In this document: positions 27,790 to 36,052 of the stretch, piece after piece
How the letters are laid out: each line of letters opens with the position of its first letter
How positions within the stretch are numbered: the first letter of the stretch is position 1
NCBI RefSeq assembly: GCF_900111685.1
Contig: NZ_FOHX01000004.1
Span: forward strand, 315,576 to 379,575
Source of the DNA: Nonomuraea wenchangensis
GTDB taxonomy: Bacteria > Actinomycetota > Actinomycetes > Streptosporangiales > Streptosporangiaceae
Length of the DNA stretch: 64,000 bases
Direction of reading: 5' to 3'
The notes under the pieces: model-generated
Seen by the model: only the letters and a program-made list of their open reading frames with translations
Database searches by the model: none
What the model was told of the DNA's origin: nothing
Made by a program: the position numbers and the translations under genes

Positions 27790-28197
27790 TCAGGAGCGGA
27801 AGCCTCCGCCCCCGATTGGGTCGGAGGCTTCCGCGCTCGTGGCCCCGTCGTTCTGGTGGCCCGGTGCCGGGGCCGCCGAGACGCTGGACCCGGCACCGGG
27901 CTGCTCGTGTGCGCCTGCGGCGGGCTGCTCCCGCCGCGGACGCCGGTTTGGACGTCGGGGTGGTGCGGGGCCGGCTCCCCAGTCCTGCGGCTCGCCGGCC
28001 CGTCGTTCCTGGTCCCGGAGGTGGTCCCGCAGGCCCTCCGGGTCGTCCGCGTCGATGGTCATCGCGCATCCGGCGTCGCGCTGTTCGGCGCTCAGCGGAT
28101 GGTGCCTCGTGGCCCACCAGCGGCCCGCGTCGCTCCGCCAGATGGTCCACTGGGGATACTCCCGGGCGATCTCGGCGAGGTGCCGATCAAAGGACAT
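27790..28197 (-). CDS. Small protein of unknown function (135 aa)
   Basis: The ATG at 28197 (MSFDRHLAEIAREYPQWTIW) is chosen because the motif WTIWRSDAGRWWATRHHPLS starts a conserved-looking module often found next to GntR/XRE regulators in actinomycetes. The C-terminal half is Pro/Arg/Gly-rich and disordered. It lies downstream of a GntR-family gene on the same strand, 113 bp away, and may share its control. A 13-bp perfect hairpin is encoded inside its last codons (27796-27834). No function is known. Confidence 0.65.
   Translation of the reverse strand: MSFDRHLAEIAREYPQWTIWRSDAGRWWATRHHPLSAEQRDAGCAMTIDADDPEGLRDHLRDQERRAGEPQDWGAGPAPPRRPNRRPRREQPAAGAHEQPGAGSSVSAAPAPGHQNDGATSAEASDPIGGGGFRS
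27796..27834 (-). terminator. 13-bp hairpin inside the 3' end of the small gene
   Basis: GCGGAAGCCTCCG (27796-27808) pairs exactly with CGGAGGCTTCCGC (27822-27834) around a 13-nt loop. It lies within the last 15 codons of the 135-aa gene and 51 bp after the DivIVA-like gene, so it can serve as a shared bidirectional terminator for these convergent genes. There is no T-run. Confidence 0.6.
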
Positions 28198-28310
28198 CGC
28201 TGTTTGCCTTCCGGGGGCCCCAGGTGAGGTTTCCATCTCCTTAGACGATGAATGACTTCTCTAGAGAATTCAAGGGCAGGTCAACCTAACGCTTGACAGA
28301 TCGGGTTGAA

Positions 28311-29063
28311 CTAGGCGTCGAAATCGTACTGGAGTACGTATGCCGCCGAGTCCAGCACCATCTCGTTGACCTCGACGGGAAGCCCGCCCGACGTGTACGC
28401 CGTGCGCGTGATGGCGATGACGGGGGTGCCGCCTGGCAGGTCGAGCAGCGCGCTCTCGCGCGGTTGCGGCATGCGGGCGCGTACCTCCTCGGTGAAGTGG
28501 GCGGGGGCCGCGCCGAGGTCGCCCAGCCGGGCGTAGACGCCGCCCGGACCGGTGTCGGTGAGGGTGATCGCGCTGTCCTGGACCAGGTGCGCGGGGAAGT
28601 AGGAGGCCGCGAGCTGCACGGGTCTGGCGTCGACCGAGTAGCGGCGGCGGCGTGCCCACACCTCGGCGCTGTCGAGGATGCCCGCCACGTGCTCGGACGC
28701 GCGCTCCCGAGCCACCTCCAGGTGATCGACGGTGAACGGCCGGCCGTGGGTGTCGGCGTCCCAGATGGCCCGGCCCTGACCCCACTGCTCGCGTGACAGC
28801 CGGCGTGCGCCGTGCCGCCGGATGGGTTTGAACAGCCGCACGTATACCCCCGAACCTCGTCTGGGCACCGCCAGCCCTTCGTTGATCAGTACGGCAAGCG
28901 CCTGCCTGGCGGTGGCTCGTGCGATTGCGTATTCGGCCATCAGCGCGTTCTCGCCCGGTAGTCGGTCCCCGTCACGCAGCTCGCCGGCGAGGATCCGGGC
29001 GCGGAGACCGTCGGCGATGCGGCGATAGATAGGGGGCTCATGGGGTACCGGGGATTCAGACAA
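28311..29063 (-). CDS. GntR-family regulator with UTRA ligand domain
   Basis: The 250-aa product has an N-terminal winged helix (IYRRIADGLRARILAGELRD then LPGENALMAEYAIARATARQ) and a C-terminal UTRA domain (ARRRRYSVDARPVQLAASYF, PVIAITRTAYTSGGLPVEVN). This is the HutC subfamily, which senses small carboxylates, sugars or nucleosides. A small gene follows on the same strand and VanZ lies beyond. Actinomycete genomes hold many such orphan HutC regulators. Its target is unknown; no clear dyad was found between it and its neighbour. Confidence 0.85.
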   Translation of the reverse strand: MSESPVPHEPPIYRRIADGLRARILAGELRDGDRLPGENALMAEYAIARATARQALAVLINEGLAVPRRGSGVYVRLFKPIRRHGARRLSREQWGQGRAIWDADTHGRPFTVDHLEVARERASEHVAGILDSAEVWARRRRYSVDARPVQLAASYFPAHLVQDSAITLTDTGPGGVYARLGDLGAAPAHFTEEVRARMPQPRESALLDLPGGTPVIAITRTAYTSGGLPVEVNEMVLDSAAYVLQYDFDA

Positions 29064-29215
29064 CTTTGATCACCCTCTGTCACCAACCAGGTTGTGGCGT
29101 CTCCAGAGAACTTGCCCCGTCTTGTCCACGATCGCACAGATACAAGGGTTGGTCGCGAGCTGTTTTTGAGCTGATCGTGCCCGTGTGGTGAAGTACGCCG
29201 CGTTTAAGCGGACCG

Positions 29216-29758
29216 TTACCGGGCAATCGTCGCGGCCGGTATCCGCCCGGCCCACCAGCGGCGAGTAACCGACGCGGAGATCATCGCGCCCGCCGTGTTG
29301 AGCAGGACGTCGTCCACGGACGAGAAACGCCCCAGATCCAGTACGAGTTGCAGCACCTCGACCAGGACCGAAAAGGCCGCCGCGACCGCCGCAACCCGGC
29401 CCGCTGAGGCCATCGCCGCGGTGCGTACCGGCAGCAGCGCGCCCAGCGCCGCGAACACCAGCAGATTGCCCCCGACCTGCACGAACACCGTCTGCCACGG
29501 AGCCGAGGCGAGGTCGGCCAGGTCCGCGAACGGGACCAGCCCGACGCCGCCGGGACCGTTCGCGGGGGTCAGGATCATCCAGATCCACGGGGCCGTGCCG
29601 ACCGTGATGACCACGTCGGCGATCGCCGTGCGCAGCGGCGCGGGGTGGCCGGCGCGGGCGCGGCGGCGGAAGAGGAGCACGACCGCGAGCGGGGTCAGGA
29701 ACAGCGCAAACGTACCAGCAATAATGACGGATCCCCACAATTCCCACGTCTGCGCCAT
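29216..29758 (-). CDS. VanZ-family membrane protein
   Basis: The 180-aa product has about five hydrophobic helices. VanZ-type motifs are visible: VVITVGTAPWIWMILTP, VGLVPFADL, GGNLLVFAALGALLP and LVEVLQLVLDLGRFSSVDDV-LLNTAGAMIS. The start at 29758 (MAQTWELWGS) is preferred; ATG 29803 would add 15 residues. VanZ confers low-level teicoplanin resistance in enterococci, but the family is broad and many members are unrelated to resistance. Divergent from the aminomuconate pathway genes, with 165 bp between them. Confidence 0.8.
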   Translation of the reverse strand: MAQTWELWGSVIIAGTFALFLTPLAVVLLFRRRARAGHPAPLRTAIADVVITVGTAPWIWMILTPANGPGGVGLVPFADLADLASAPWQTVFVQVGGNLLVFAALGALLPVRTAAMASAGRVAAVAAAFSVLVEVLQLVLDLGRFSSVDDVLLNTAGAMISASVTRRWWAGRIPAATIAR

Positions 29759-29923
29759 CCGCTCATGATGGACAGCGATCAAGGGGTACCGGAAGATGTC
29801 CATTCGGACAGGTCTTCTCCGAGTCCTCTCCTGCCTGGTCGGGGGAGACGATTGCGATCGAGGGGTCCCGTCGTCCCCCAGGGCAACCAGGAGCTCCGGA
29901 ACCCCCGGAAGGAGGAGACCGCA

Positions 29924-31333
29924 GTGCTGACCCACTTCATCGGCGGCGAGCCGGTGGCCGCGGGCACGGCCTTCCCGGTCCACGACCCGATGACCGGCGC
30001 GGTGATCAGACAGGTCGGCGAGGCCGACCCGGAGGTGGTGGACCGGGCGGTGCGCGCCGCGCGGGAGGCGGCCCGCGACTGGGCCGCGCTGCCGGTGGCC
30101 GAACGGGCGGGGTGGCTGCGGCGCCTCGCCGAGGGCATCGAGGAGCGCTTCGACGACCTCGTGGCGGCCGAGATCGCCGACACCGGCAAACCGCTCGACC
30201 AGACCCGCACCCTCGACATCCCGCGCGGCATCGCGAACTTCCGAGCCTTCGCCGAGATCGCCGCTCACCGCCCCGACGAGGCGTTCCACCTGTCGGGCGT
30301 GCTCTCCTACACCGTGCGCAGGCCGCTCGGCGTGGTCGCGGTGATCGTTCCGTGGAACCTGCCGTTCCTGCTCATGACGTGGAAGCTGGCCCCCGCCCTG
30401 GTGTCCGGCAACACGGTCGTGGTCAAGCCGTCGGAGCACACGCCCGGCTCGGCCGCCGTGTTCGCCGAGATCTGCGCCGCAGCCGGGCTGCCGCCGGGCG
30501 TGGTCAACATCATCTACGGCCACGGCTCGGCCGGGCAGCTCCTGGTCGAGCACCCCTGGGTGGACGCCGTGACGTTCACCGGCTCGACCGGGACCGGCTC
30601 GGCGATCATGAAAGCGGTGGCCGACCGGGTCAAGCCGGTCTCGTTCGAGCTGGGCGGCAAGAACGCGGCCCTGGTCTTCGAGGACTGCGACCTGGATCGC
30701 GCGGTCGAGGGCTGCGTCAGGTCCGTCTTCACCAACGGCGGCCAGGTCTGCCTGTGCACCGAGCGCCTCTACGTCCAGCGCCCGATCTTCGAGGAGTTCG
30801 GCGCCCGGCTGGCGGCCCGCGCCCAGGAGGTCGTGCCGCAGCCGATGATCTCGGCCGAGCACCGCGAGAAGGTCCTGTCCTACTACGCCTTGGCCCGCTC
30901 GGAGGGAGCCAAGGTGCTCGCCGGAGGCGGCACGCCGTCCTTCGGGGACAAGCGCGACTCGGGCTATTTCGTAGATCCCACCGTGGTGACAGGCTTGTCC
31001 GAGTGGTCCCGCTTCAACAGGGAGGAGATCTTCGGCCCGGTGTGTCACGTGACCCCCTTCGACACCGAGTCCGAGGCGATCGGCCTGGCCAACAACAGCG
31101 AGTACGGCCTGGCCGCGGCGGTCTGGACCGGCGGCCTCGACCGCGCACACCGCGTGGCGCAACGTCTGGAGGCCGGCCTGGTCTGGGTCAACACCTGGTA
31201 TCTGCGCGACCTGCGCACGCCCTTCGGCGGGCTGCGCCTGTCGGGCATCGGCAGGGAGGGCGGCACCCAGTCGCTGGACTTCTACTCCGAACCCACCACG
31301 ATCACCATCAAGATGGAGCAACCCGATGCATGA
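29924..31333 (+). CDS. 2-aminomuconate 6-semialdehyde dehydrogenase-like aldehyde dehydrogenase
   Basis: This NAD-dependent aldehyde dehydrogenase (469 aa) starts at GTG 29924 after GGAAGGAGGAGACC. Signatures are the Asn in VPWNLPFLLMTWKLAPAL, the catalytic Glu in FELGGKNAALV, and the nucleophile Cys in GGQVCLCTERLYV. The Cys-Leu-Cys-Thr context and the tail FYSEPTTITIKM are characteristic of 2-hydroxymuconate/2-aminomuconate semialdehyde dehydrogenases. Next to 3-hydroxyanthranilate dioxygenase and ACMS decarboxylase, the aminomuconate substrate is favoured. Its stop overlaps the next start by 8 bp. Confidence 0.88.
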   Translation: MLTHFIGGEPVAAGTAFPVHDPMTGAVIRQVGEADPEVVDRAVRAAREAARDWAALPVAERAGWLRRLAEGIEERFDDLVAAEIADTGKPLDQTRTLDIPRGIANFRAFAEIAAHRPDEAFHLSGVLSYTVRRPLGVVAVIVPWNLPFLLMTWKLAPALVSGNTVVVKPSEHTPGSAAVFAEICAAAGLPPGVVNIIYGHGSAGQLLVEHPWVDAVTFTGSTGTGSAIMKAVADRVKPVSFELGGKNAALVFEDCDLDRAVEGCVRSVFTNGGQVCLCTERLYVQRPIFEEFGARLAARAQEVVPQPMISAEHREKVLSYYALARSEGAKVLAGGGTPSFGDKRDSGYFVDPTVVTGLSEWSRFNREEIFGPVCHVTPFDTESEAIGLANNSEYGLAAAVWTGGLDRAHRVAQRLEAGLVWVNTWYLRDLRTPFGGLRLSGIGREGGTQSLDFYSEPTTITIKMEQPDA

Positions 31334-32123
31334 CGAATGGTCGCAGGCGGTGGACGCGCGGGCGCATGCCGCCGACCGGCTGGCCGAGGCGGCGCGCACC
31401 GGCAAACCGTGCGCGCCGGTCCGTGACCTGATCGGCACGCTCGCCGACGCCTACGCCGTCCAGGACCTCGCCACGGAGACGGCGCTGGCCGAGGGACGGC
31501 GGCCGGCCGGCCGCAAGGTCGGCGTCACCAACCCGGACGTCCAGCGGCAGCTCGGCATCGACCATCCGACCTGCGCCCCGCTCTTCGCCGACGCGGCCCA
31601 CCTCGACGGGCTGCCCATCCCGTACGACCGGCTGCTGCAGCCGCGCGCCGAGGCCGAGATCGCGCTGGTGCTCGGCGCGGACCTCGCGGGCGGCCCGTTC
31701 ACGGCCGCCGACGTGCTGAGAGCGGTGGACTTCGCGCTGGTCGCCATCGAGATCGCCGACTCCCGCGTGGCCGGCTGGGACATCGGGCTGTTCGACACCG
31801 TGGCCGACAACGCCTCCTCCGGCGTGTACGTCCTCGGCAACACCCCGGTCCCGCTGCGCGGCCTCGACCTGCGCGCCGCCGCCATGACGATGACCAGGAA
31901 CGGCGAGCAGGTGTCCGCCGGGACGGGCGCGGCCTGCCTCGGCCATCCGGTCAACGCCGCCGTCTGGCTGGCCAACCGGCTCGGCCGCACCGAACGGCCG
32001 CTGCGGGCGGGCGAGGTCGTGCTGACCGGCACCCTCGGCCCGGTCGTGCCGGTAGGGCCCGGCGACGTGCTGGAGGCCCACGTCGAGGGGCTGGGATCGG
32101 TGCGGGCGGTGTTCACGCAGTGA
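31326..32123 (+). CDS. 4-oxalocrotonate decarboxylase / 2-oxopent-4-enoate hydratase family
   Basis: The 265-aa product belongs to the FAA-hydrolase fold shared by MhpD hydratases and 4-oxalocrotonate decarboxylases: [17 protein letters not shown], then the metal-binding set [13 protein letters not shown], and [15 protein letters not shown]. The two enzymes are homologous and cannot be separated by eye. In the nba-type pathway, 4-oxalocrotonate decarboxylation is the next step after deamination, so decarboxylase is the better guess. It overlaps the upstream dehydrogenase by 8 bp; the RidA-type gene follows 10 bp later. Confidence 0.82.
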   Translation: MHDEWSQAVDARAHAADRLAEAARTGKPCAPVRDLIGTLADAYAVQDLATETALAEGRRPAGRKVGVTNPDVQRQLGIDHPTCAPLFADAAHLDGLPIPYDRLLQPRAEAEIALVLGADLAGGPFTAADVLRAVDFALVAIEIADSRVAGWDIGLFDTVADNASSGVYVLGNTPVPLRGLDLRAAAMTMTRNGEQVSAGTGAACLGHPVNAAVWLANRLGRTERPLRAGEVVLTGTLGPVVPVGPGDVLEAHVEGLGSVRAVFTQ

Positions 32124-32133
32124 GGACGACCAC

Positions 32134-32559
32134 GTGATGACCAAGGGCATCCGCGTGCCCGGCAAGGCCACGCCGCGAGGCCGGTTCCCGCACGTCAAGC
32201 GGGCCGGCGACTTCCTGTACGTCTCAGGCACGAGCTGCCGCCGCCACGACGACACGTTCGTGGGCGTGGAGGTGGACAAGTACGGGGTGACGAACCTGGA
32301 CATCCGCGCCCAGACCAGGGCGGTCATCGAGAACATCGGCGACATACTCAAGGCCGCCGGCGGCTCGCTCGCCGACCTCGTACAGATCACCACCTATCTG
32401 GTGAACATGAACGACTTCAAGGGATACAACGAGGTCTACGCCGAGTTCTTCGACGAGGAGGGCCCGACGCGGACCACGGTGGCGGTGCACCAGCTTCCCC
32501 ACCCGCACCTGCTCATCGAGATGCAAGCCGTCGCCTACCACCCCCAGGAGCGATCTTGA
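32134..32559 (+). CDS. RidA-family 2-aminomuconate deaminase
   Basis: The 141-aa RidA (YjgF) protein carries [55 protein letters not shown] and the arginine loop [13 protein letters not shown]. In 3-hydroxyanthranilate pathways such as nba of Pseudomonas, a RidA-type enzyme deaminates 2-aminomuconate to 4-oxalocrotonate. The start is GTG 32134 or ATG 32137 behind GAGGACGAC. It ends in TTGA overlapping the next TTG start, so translation is coupled to the dioxygenase gene. Confidence 0.88.
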   Translation: MMTKGIRVPGKATPRGRFPHVKRAGDFLYVSGTSCRRHDDTFVGVEVDKYGVTNLDIRAQTRAVIENIGDILKAAGGSLADLVQITTYLVNMNDFKGYNEVYAEFFDEEGPTRTTVAVHQLPHPHLLIEMQAVAYHPQERS

Positions 32560-33071
32560 TTCCCCCCGTTGACTTCACCAAGTGGATCGACGAGCATGCC
32601 CACCTGCTCAAGCCCCCGGTGGCGAACAAGCTGGTCTTCGAGGAGGCCGGGGACTTCATCGTGATGGTGGTGGGCGGGCCCAACGCGCGCACCGACTTCC
32701 ACGTGGACCCGTACGAGGAGCTGTTCTACCAGGTGCGGGGCAACATGCACGTCAACGTGATCACCGAGGACGGCCCCGAGACCGTGCACGTCCGCGAGGG
32801 CCAGATGTGGCTGCTGCCCGGCGGGATGCCCCACTCCCCGCAGCGACCCGAGGAGGGCTCGGTCGGGCTGGTGATCGAGCGGATCCGGCCGGAGGGCACG
32901 CTGGAGCGCTTCCAGTGGTACTGCGCGGAGTGCGGCGGCCTCGTGCACGACGTCGAGCTGCAGGTGCGCGACATCGTCAAGGACCTCCCGCCGGTCTTCG
33001 AGGCGTTCTACGCCGACGAGAAGGCCCGCACCTGCGGCCGCTGCGGCGCCCTGCACCCGGGCAAGGGCTGA
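32556..33071 (+). CDS. 3-hydroxyanthranilate 3,4-dioxygenase
   Basis: This iron-dependent cupin (171 aa, TTG start) cleaves 3-hydroxyanthranilate to 2-amino-3-carboxymuconate semialdehyde. Fe(II) ligands are His49 ([11 protein letters not shown]), Glu55 and His93 ([10 protein letters not shown]). The C-terminal rubredoxin-like Fe site has Cys123, Cys126, Cys160 and Cys163 ([15 protein letters not shown]), a feature of bacterial enzymes. Substrate-contact Arg residues are present ([17 protein letters not shown]). Homologues are called nbaC or haaO. Translationally coupled to RidA upstream, with the decarboxylase gene starting 1 bp later. Confidence 0.95.
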   Translation: MIPPVDFTKWIDEHAHLLKPPVANKLVFEEAGDFIVMVVGGPNARTDFHVDPYEELFYQVRGNMHVNVITEDGPETVHVREGQMWLLPGGMPHSPQRPEEGSVGLVIERIRPEGTLERFQWYCAECGGLVHDVELQVRDIVKDLPPVFEAFYADEKARTCGRCGALHPGKG

Positions 33072-33072
33072 C

Positions 33073-34044
33073 TTGATCATCGACGTTCACACGCACCACG
33101 TGCCCAAGGGCTGGCCCGACCTGGGCCGGCCCGGGGCGCCCCGGCTGCGCGTCGACTCCGAGCGCGAGGCGACCATCCTCGTGGGGGAGCGCGAGTTCCG
33201 CCGGATCCAGGACGACTGCTGGGACCCGGACGTCCGGCTGGCCAGGATGGACGCCGACGGCGTGGACCGGCAGGTGGTCTCGCCCACCCCGGTCTTCTTC
33301 GGCTACGACCTGCCGGCCGAGGAGGGGATGCGCATCGCGAAGATCTTCAACGACCTGGCGCTGGAGATCTGCGCGCACGAGCGGCTGATCCCGTTCTGCC
33401 AGGTGCCGTTGCAGGATCCCGAGCTGGCCTGCGCCGAGCTCGACCGCTGCCTGGCGAACGGCCACCGCGGCGTCGAGATCGGCAACCATGTCGGCGACCG
33501 CGACCTCGACGACCCGGGCGTGGTCGCGTTCCTGAAGCACTGCGCCGAACGCGGCGCGCCCGTCTTCGTGCACCCGTGGGACCTGCCCACCGGGCCGCGC
33601 GTCGAGCGCTGGATGGCCCAGTGGCTCGTCGGGATGCCCGCCGAGACCCACCTGTCGATCCTCGCCATGATCCTCGGCGGCGTGTTCGACCAGGTGCCCG
33701 AGAGCCTGCGGATCTGCTTCGCGCACGGCGGCGGCTCCTTCGCCTTCTGGCTCGGCCGCTTCGAGAACGCCTGGCATCGCCGTCCCGGCGTGGTCGGCGT
33801 CTCGGAGCATCCGCCGTCGCACTACCTCGGCAGGTTCGGCGTCGACTCGGCGGTCTTCGACGAGCGGGCGCTACGCCTGCTCGTCGACACCTACGGCGAG
33901 GACCACGTGCTGCTCGGCAGCGACTTCCCCTACCCGCTCGGCGAGTCGCCGGCGGGCGAGGTGATCCGGCGGGCCGGGTTCCTGTCCGAGACCGCGCGGG
34001 CCAAGCTGCTCGGCGGCAACGCCGAGGTGTTCCTGGGCGCCTGA
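33073..34044 (+). CDS. 2-amino-3-carboxymuconate 6-semialdehyde decarboxylase (ACMSD)
   Basis: This is a zinc-dependent amidohydrolase-fold decarboxylase of 323 aa, TTG start at 33073. Motifs are IIDVHTHHVPKGWPDL (His6, His8), FVHPWDLPT, ICFAHGGGSFAFWLGRFEN and LLGSDFPYPLGE (metal Asp). The FAF-LGR-N-W sequence is ACMSD-specific. It converts the dioxygenase product to 2-aminomuconate 6-semialdehyde. It is the last gene of the tightly packed five-gene unit, so the operon order is AMSDH, decarboxylase/hydratase, deaminase, dioxygenase, ACMSD. Confidence 0.95.
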   Translation: MIIDVHTHHVPKGWPDLGRPGAPRLRVDSEREATILVGEREFRRIQDDCWDPDVRLARMDADGVDRQVVSPTPVFFGYDLPAEEGMRIAKIFNDLALEICAHERLIPFCQVPLQDPELACAELDRCLANGHRGVEIGNHVGDRDLDDPGVVAFLKHCAERGAPVFVHPWDLPTGPRVERWMAQWLVGMPAETHLSILAMILGGVFDQVPESLRICFAHGGGSFAFWLGRFENAWHRRPGVVGVSEHPPSHYLGRFGVDSAVFDERALRLLVDTYGEDHVLLGSDFPYPLGESPAGEVIRRAGFLSETARAKLLGGNAEVFLGA

Positions 34045-34048
34045 CCGG

Positions 34049-34231
34049 TCACACCGGCCGCTTGTAGCCCGTGTCGCCGTCGGCCAGCACCAGGGTCTGC
34101 GGGGTGCGGACGATGGTGGCGGCGGTGCCCGCGCATCCGTCGTCCGCCCCGGCGGGCGCGGCGGGGACGGTGCTCAGCGCGAGGGCCGCGGCGCAGGCGG
34201 CGGCGCAGCGGGCCCAGGTGCGGATGGTCAT
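34049..34231 (-). CDS. Small secreted protein (60 aa)
   Basis: The protein begins MTIRTWARCAAACAAALALS, a signal peptide ending near PAAPAGA, leaving a mature part of roughly 30 residues: DGCAGTAATIVRTPQTLVLA... ending YKRPV. It has one Cys in the mature part. The ATG at 34231 lies 32 bp from the PucR-type gene's stop on the same strand and may be read with it. It may be a real small secreted protein or a remnant of a larger one. No function is known. Confidence 0.45.
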   Translation of the reverse strand: MTIRTWARCAAACAAALALSTVPAAPAGADDGCAGTAATIVRTPQTLVLADGDTGYKRPV

Positions 34232-34263
34232 GGACGCTCCCAACGAGCTCTCGGCGGGGCGAA

Positions 34264-35928
34264 TCAGGGGTGCCGACCCTCAGCATCGGCGTCCCGGGCG
34301 CGTCTGTCCAGACGTACCGGGTCACCATTCGCGGCGCGGGACGAGCCGGGTGGGACGAGATCCGGCAGGGACAGGGCCAGCCACAGGCGCAGCCGGTGGC
34401 CGGGGTCGGTGAGCGGGCCGCCGGAGACCCGCTCGGCGGCGGCCAGCCGGCGGCGCAGCGTGTTGCGGTGCACGCCGAGCCGGCGCGCGGCGGTCTCCGC
34501 GTTGTCACCCGCCTCCAGGTACGCGCGGAGCGTGCCCACGAGGTCGCCGCCGTGCCGGGCCTCGTGCTCGCGCAGCGGGCGCAGCACGGCGGTGGAGAAG
34601 CGGCGGGCCGCCTCGGGCACGAAGGCGTCGCGCAGCAGCGCCTGCGGCTCCATGTCGTCCACGTGCGCGTAACCGTCGCCGCCGCCGCGCGCGACCAGCG
34701 CGGCCGCGTGCCGCACGGCGGCCGGCACCTCCTCCAGCCCGGCCGCCCGGCACCCACCCCCCGCCACACCGAGCCGAGCACAAAGCCGCACCCCGAGCCG
34801 TCCACGCACCTGCTCGCCGAGCCGCCCGCCCGCCGGTTCGCCGGGCCGTCCGCCCGCCTGCCCCCCGGGCCGTCCGCCCGCCTGGTCGCCGGGCAGGCCG
34901 GTGTTCTCCGGCAGCACGAAGACCGTGCCCTCCGGCCGTACGCAGACCAGGGCCGTCTCCTCGTCGCCGGCCTCGGTCACCTCCTCCAGCGCCTCGACCG
35001 CCGCCTCCAGGCTCACGCCCGGCCGGGCCACCACCACCTCGTACGGCGCCGCCGCCACCGAGCACAGCTCGCCGAGCCGCGCCGCGGGCAGCCGGCCGTC
35101 GAGCACGGCGGCCAGCAGCGCCCCCCGCTGGGCGTGCATCCTGGACCGCCCGACCCGCAGCCCGAGCAGCTCGATGGCGAGCAGGCAGGCGGCGTGGCTG
35201 GTGAGCATCCGGACGTGCCAGTCGAGCGGTGACGCGGTGCGCACCGCGAGCCAGCCGGTGGCCGCGCCGGAGAAGCCGAGGCTGTGCACCTGGACGGCCT
35301 CGATGCCGTCGTCCAGCACCCCGGCGCTGCGCCCGCCGCCGCTCGCCGCCGCGGCCTCGGCGGCGCGGGCGTGCCAGGGCCGCTCCCGCGCGGGCACCGC
35401 GTGCTTGTGCTCGCCGTGCGGGCCGAGCAGCAGGGCCTCGCCTGCGGCGTGCTCGGCCAGGGTGCGCAGGATGCCGGCGGTGCCGTGGGCGAGCGCCGCC
35501 CGCGCCATGGCCTCCTGCGCCGCGACGACCCGGCGCTCGCCGCGTACGCGCTCGTCGGCGTGCCAGCGCGCGACCGCCTCGGTCACCGAGATGAACGAGG
35601 TCAGCACCTCCAGGACGGGCAGCCCGCAGGCGTCGGCGGCGTCGAGGAGGTCGTCCGGCACCTCCTCCATGGCCTCGTGCAGGGCGAAGGCGAGCGCGGC
35701 GCAGCCGGCCGCGGCGAGCCGTTCGACGTAGGCCCGGCGGCCGTCCGGCTCGGCGGGCAGCCCCAGCCCGATGGTCATGACGAGCTCGCCGCCGGACAGC
35801 CACGGCACCGGGTCGGCCAGCTCCGACACGTGCGCCCAGCGCACGGCCCGCCAGGTGCCGGAGCGCCCGGCCAGCAGCCGCATGCGCATCCCGGGAAGCG
35901 CCATCGTCCTGGCGACCGTCAGCGCCAT
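34264..35928 (-). CDS. PucR-family transcriptional regulator
   Basis: The 554-aa protein starts at ATG 35928 behind GGAGAGG. The N-terminal PucR domain (MALTVARTMALPGMRMRLL, GGELVMTIGLGLP) is followed by a GGDEF-like middle region. The C-terminal HTH_30 helix-turn-helix (YLEAGDNAETAARRLGVHRN-TLRRRLAAAERV) is typical of PucR/CdaR proteins. A low-complexity tract of Gly-Gly-Arg-Pro-Gly repeats interrupts the middle (about bases 34780-34905) and looks like a repeat expansion. It is divergent from the transporter gene across a perfect dyad. It probably responds to a pathway metabolite and controls transporter, amidohydrolase and perhaps the degradation operon. Confidence 0.85.
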   Translation of the reverse strand: MALTVARTMALPGMRMRLLAGRSGTWRAVRWAHVSELADPVPWLSGGELVMTIGLGLPAEPDGRRAYVERLAAAGCAALAFALHEAMEEVPDDLLDAADACGLPVLEVLTSFISVTEAVARWHADERVRGERRVVAAQEAMARAALAHGTAGILRTLAEHAAGEALLLGPHGEHKHAVPARERPWHARAAEAAAASGGGRSAGVLDDGIEAVQVHSLGFSGAATGWLAVRTASPLDWHVRMLTSHAACLLAIELLGLRVGRSRMHAQRGALLAAVLDGRLPAARLGELCSVAAAPYEVVVARPGVSLEAAVEALEEVTEAGDEETALVCVRPEGTVFVLPENTGLPGDQAGGRPGGQAGGRPGEPAGGRLGEQVRGRLGVRLCARLGVAGGGCRAAGLEEVPAAVRHAAALVARGGGDGYAHVDDMEPQALLRDAFVPEAARRFSTAVLRPLREHEARHGGDLVGTLRAYLEAGDNAETAARRLGVHRNTLRRRLAAAERVSGGPLTDPGHRLRLWLALSLPDLVPPGSSRAANGDPVRLDRRARDADAEGRHP

Positions 35929-35961
35929 GAGCGCCTCTCCATGTGGTGCATACCGCACTCT

Positions 35962-35983
35962 AACGCACCCTCCGGAGTGCGTT
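35962..35983. promoter_or_regulatory. Dyad operator between pucR-type gene and transporter
   Basis: AACGCAC (35962-35968) and GTGCGTT (35977-35983) form a perfect 7-bp inverted repeat with an 8-nt spacer. A second, overlapping dyad CGCACTC (35954-35960)/GAGTGCG (35975-35981) uses the same right arm. Placed between divergent starts, it is the prime candidate for PucR-type regulator binding. Confidence 0.6.
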
Positions 35984-36052
35984 TTGGCTCGACCCCATCC
36001 GGCTGACCTGCGCTTATCGTCGTCGCAGCCCCCAGACACCCCGGAGGAACCA

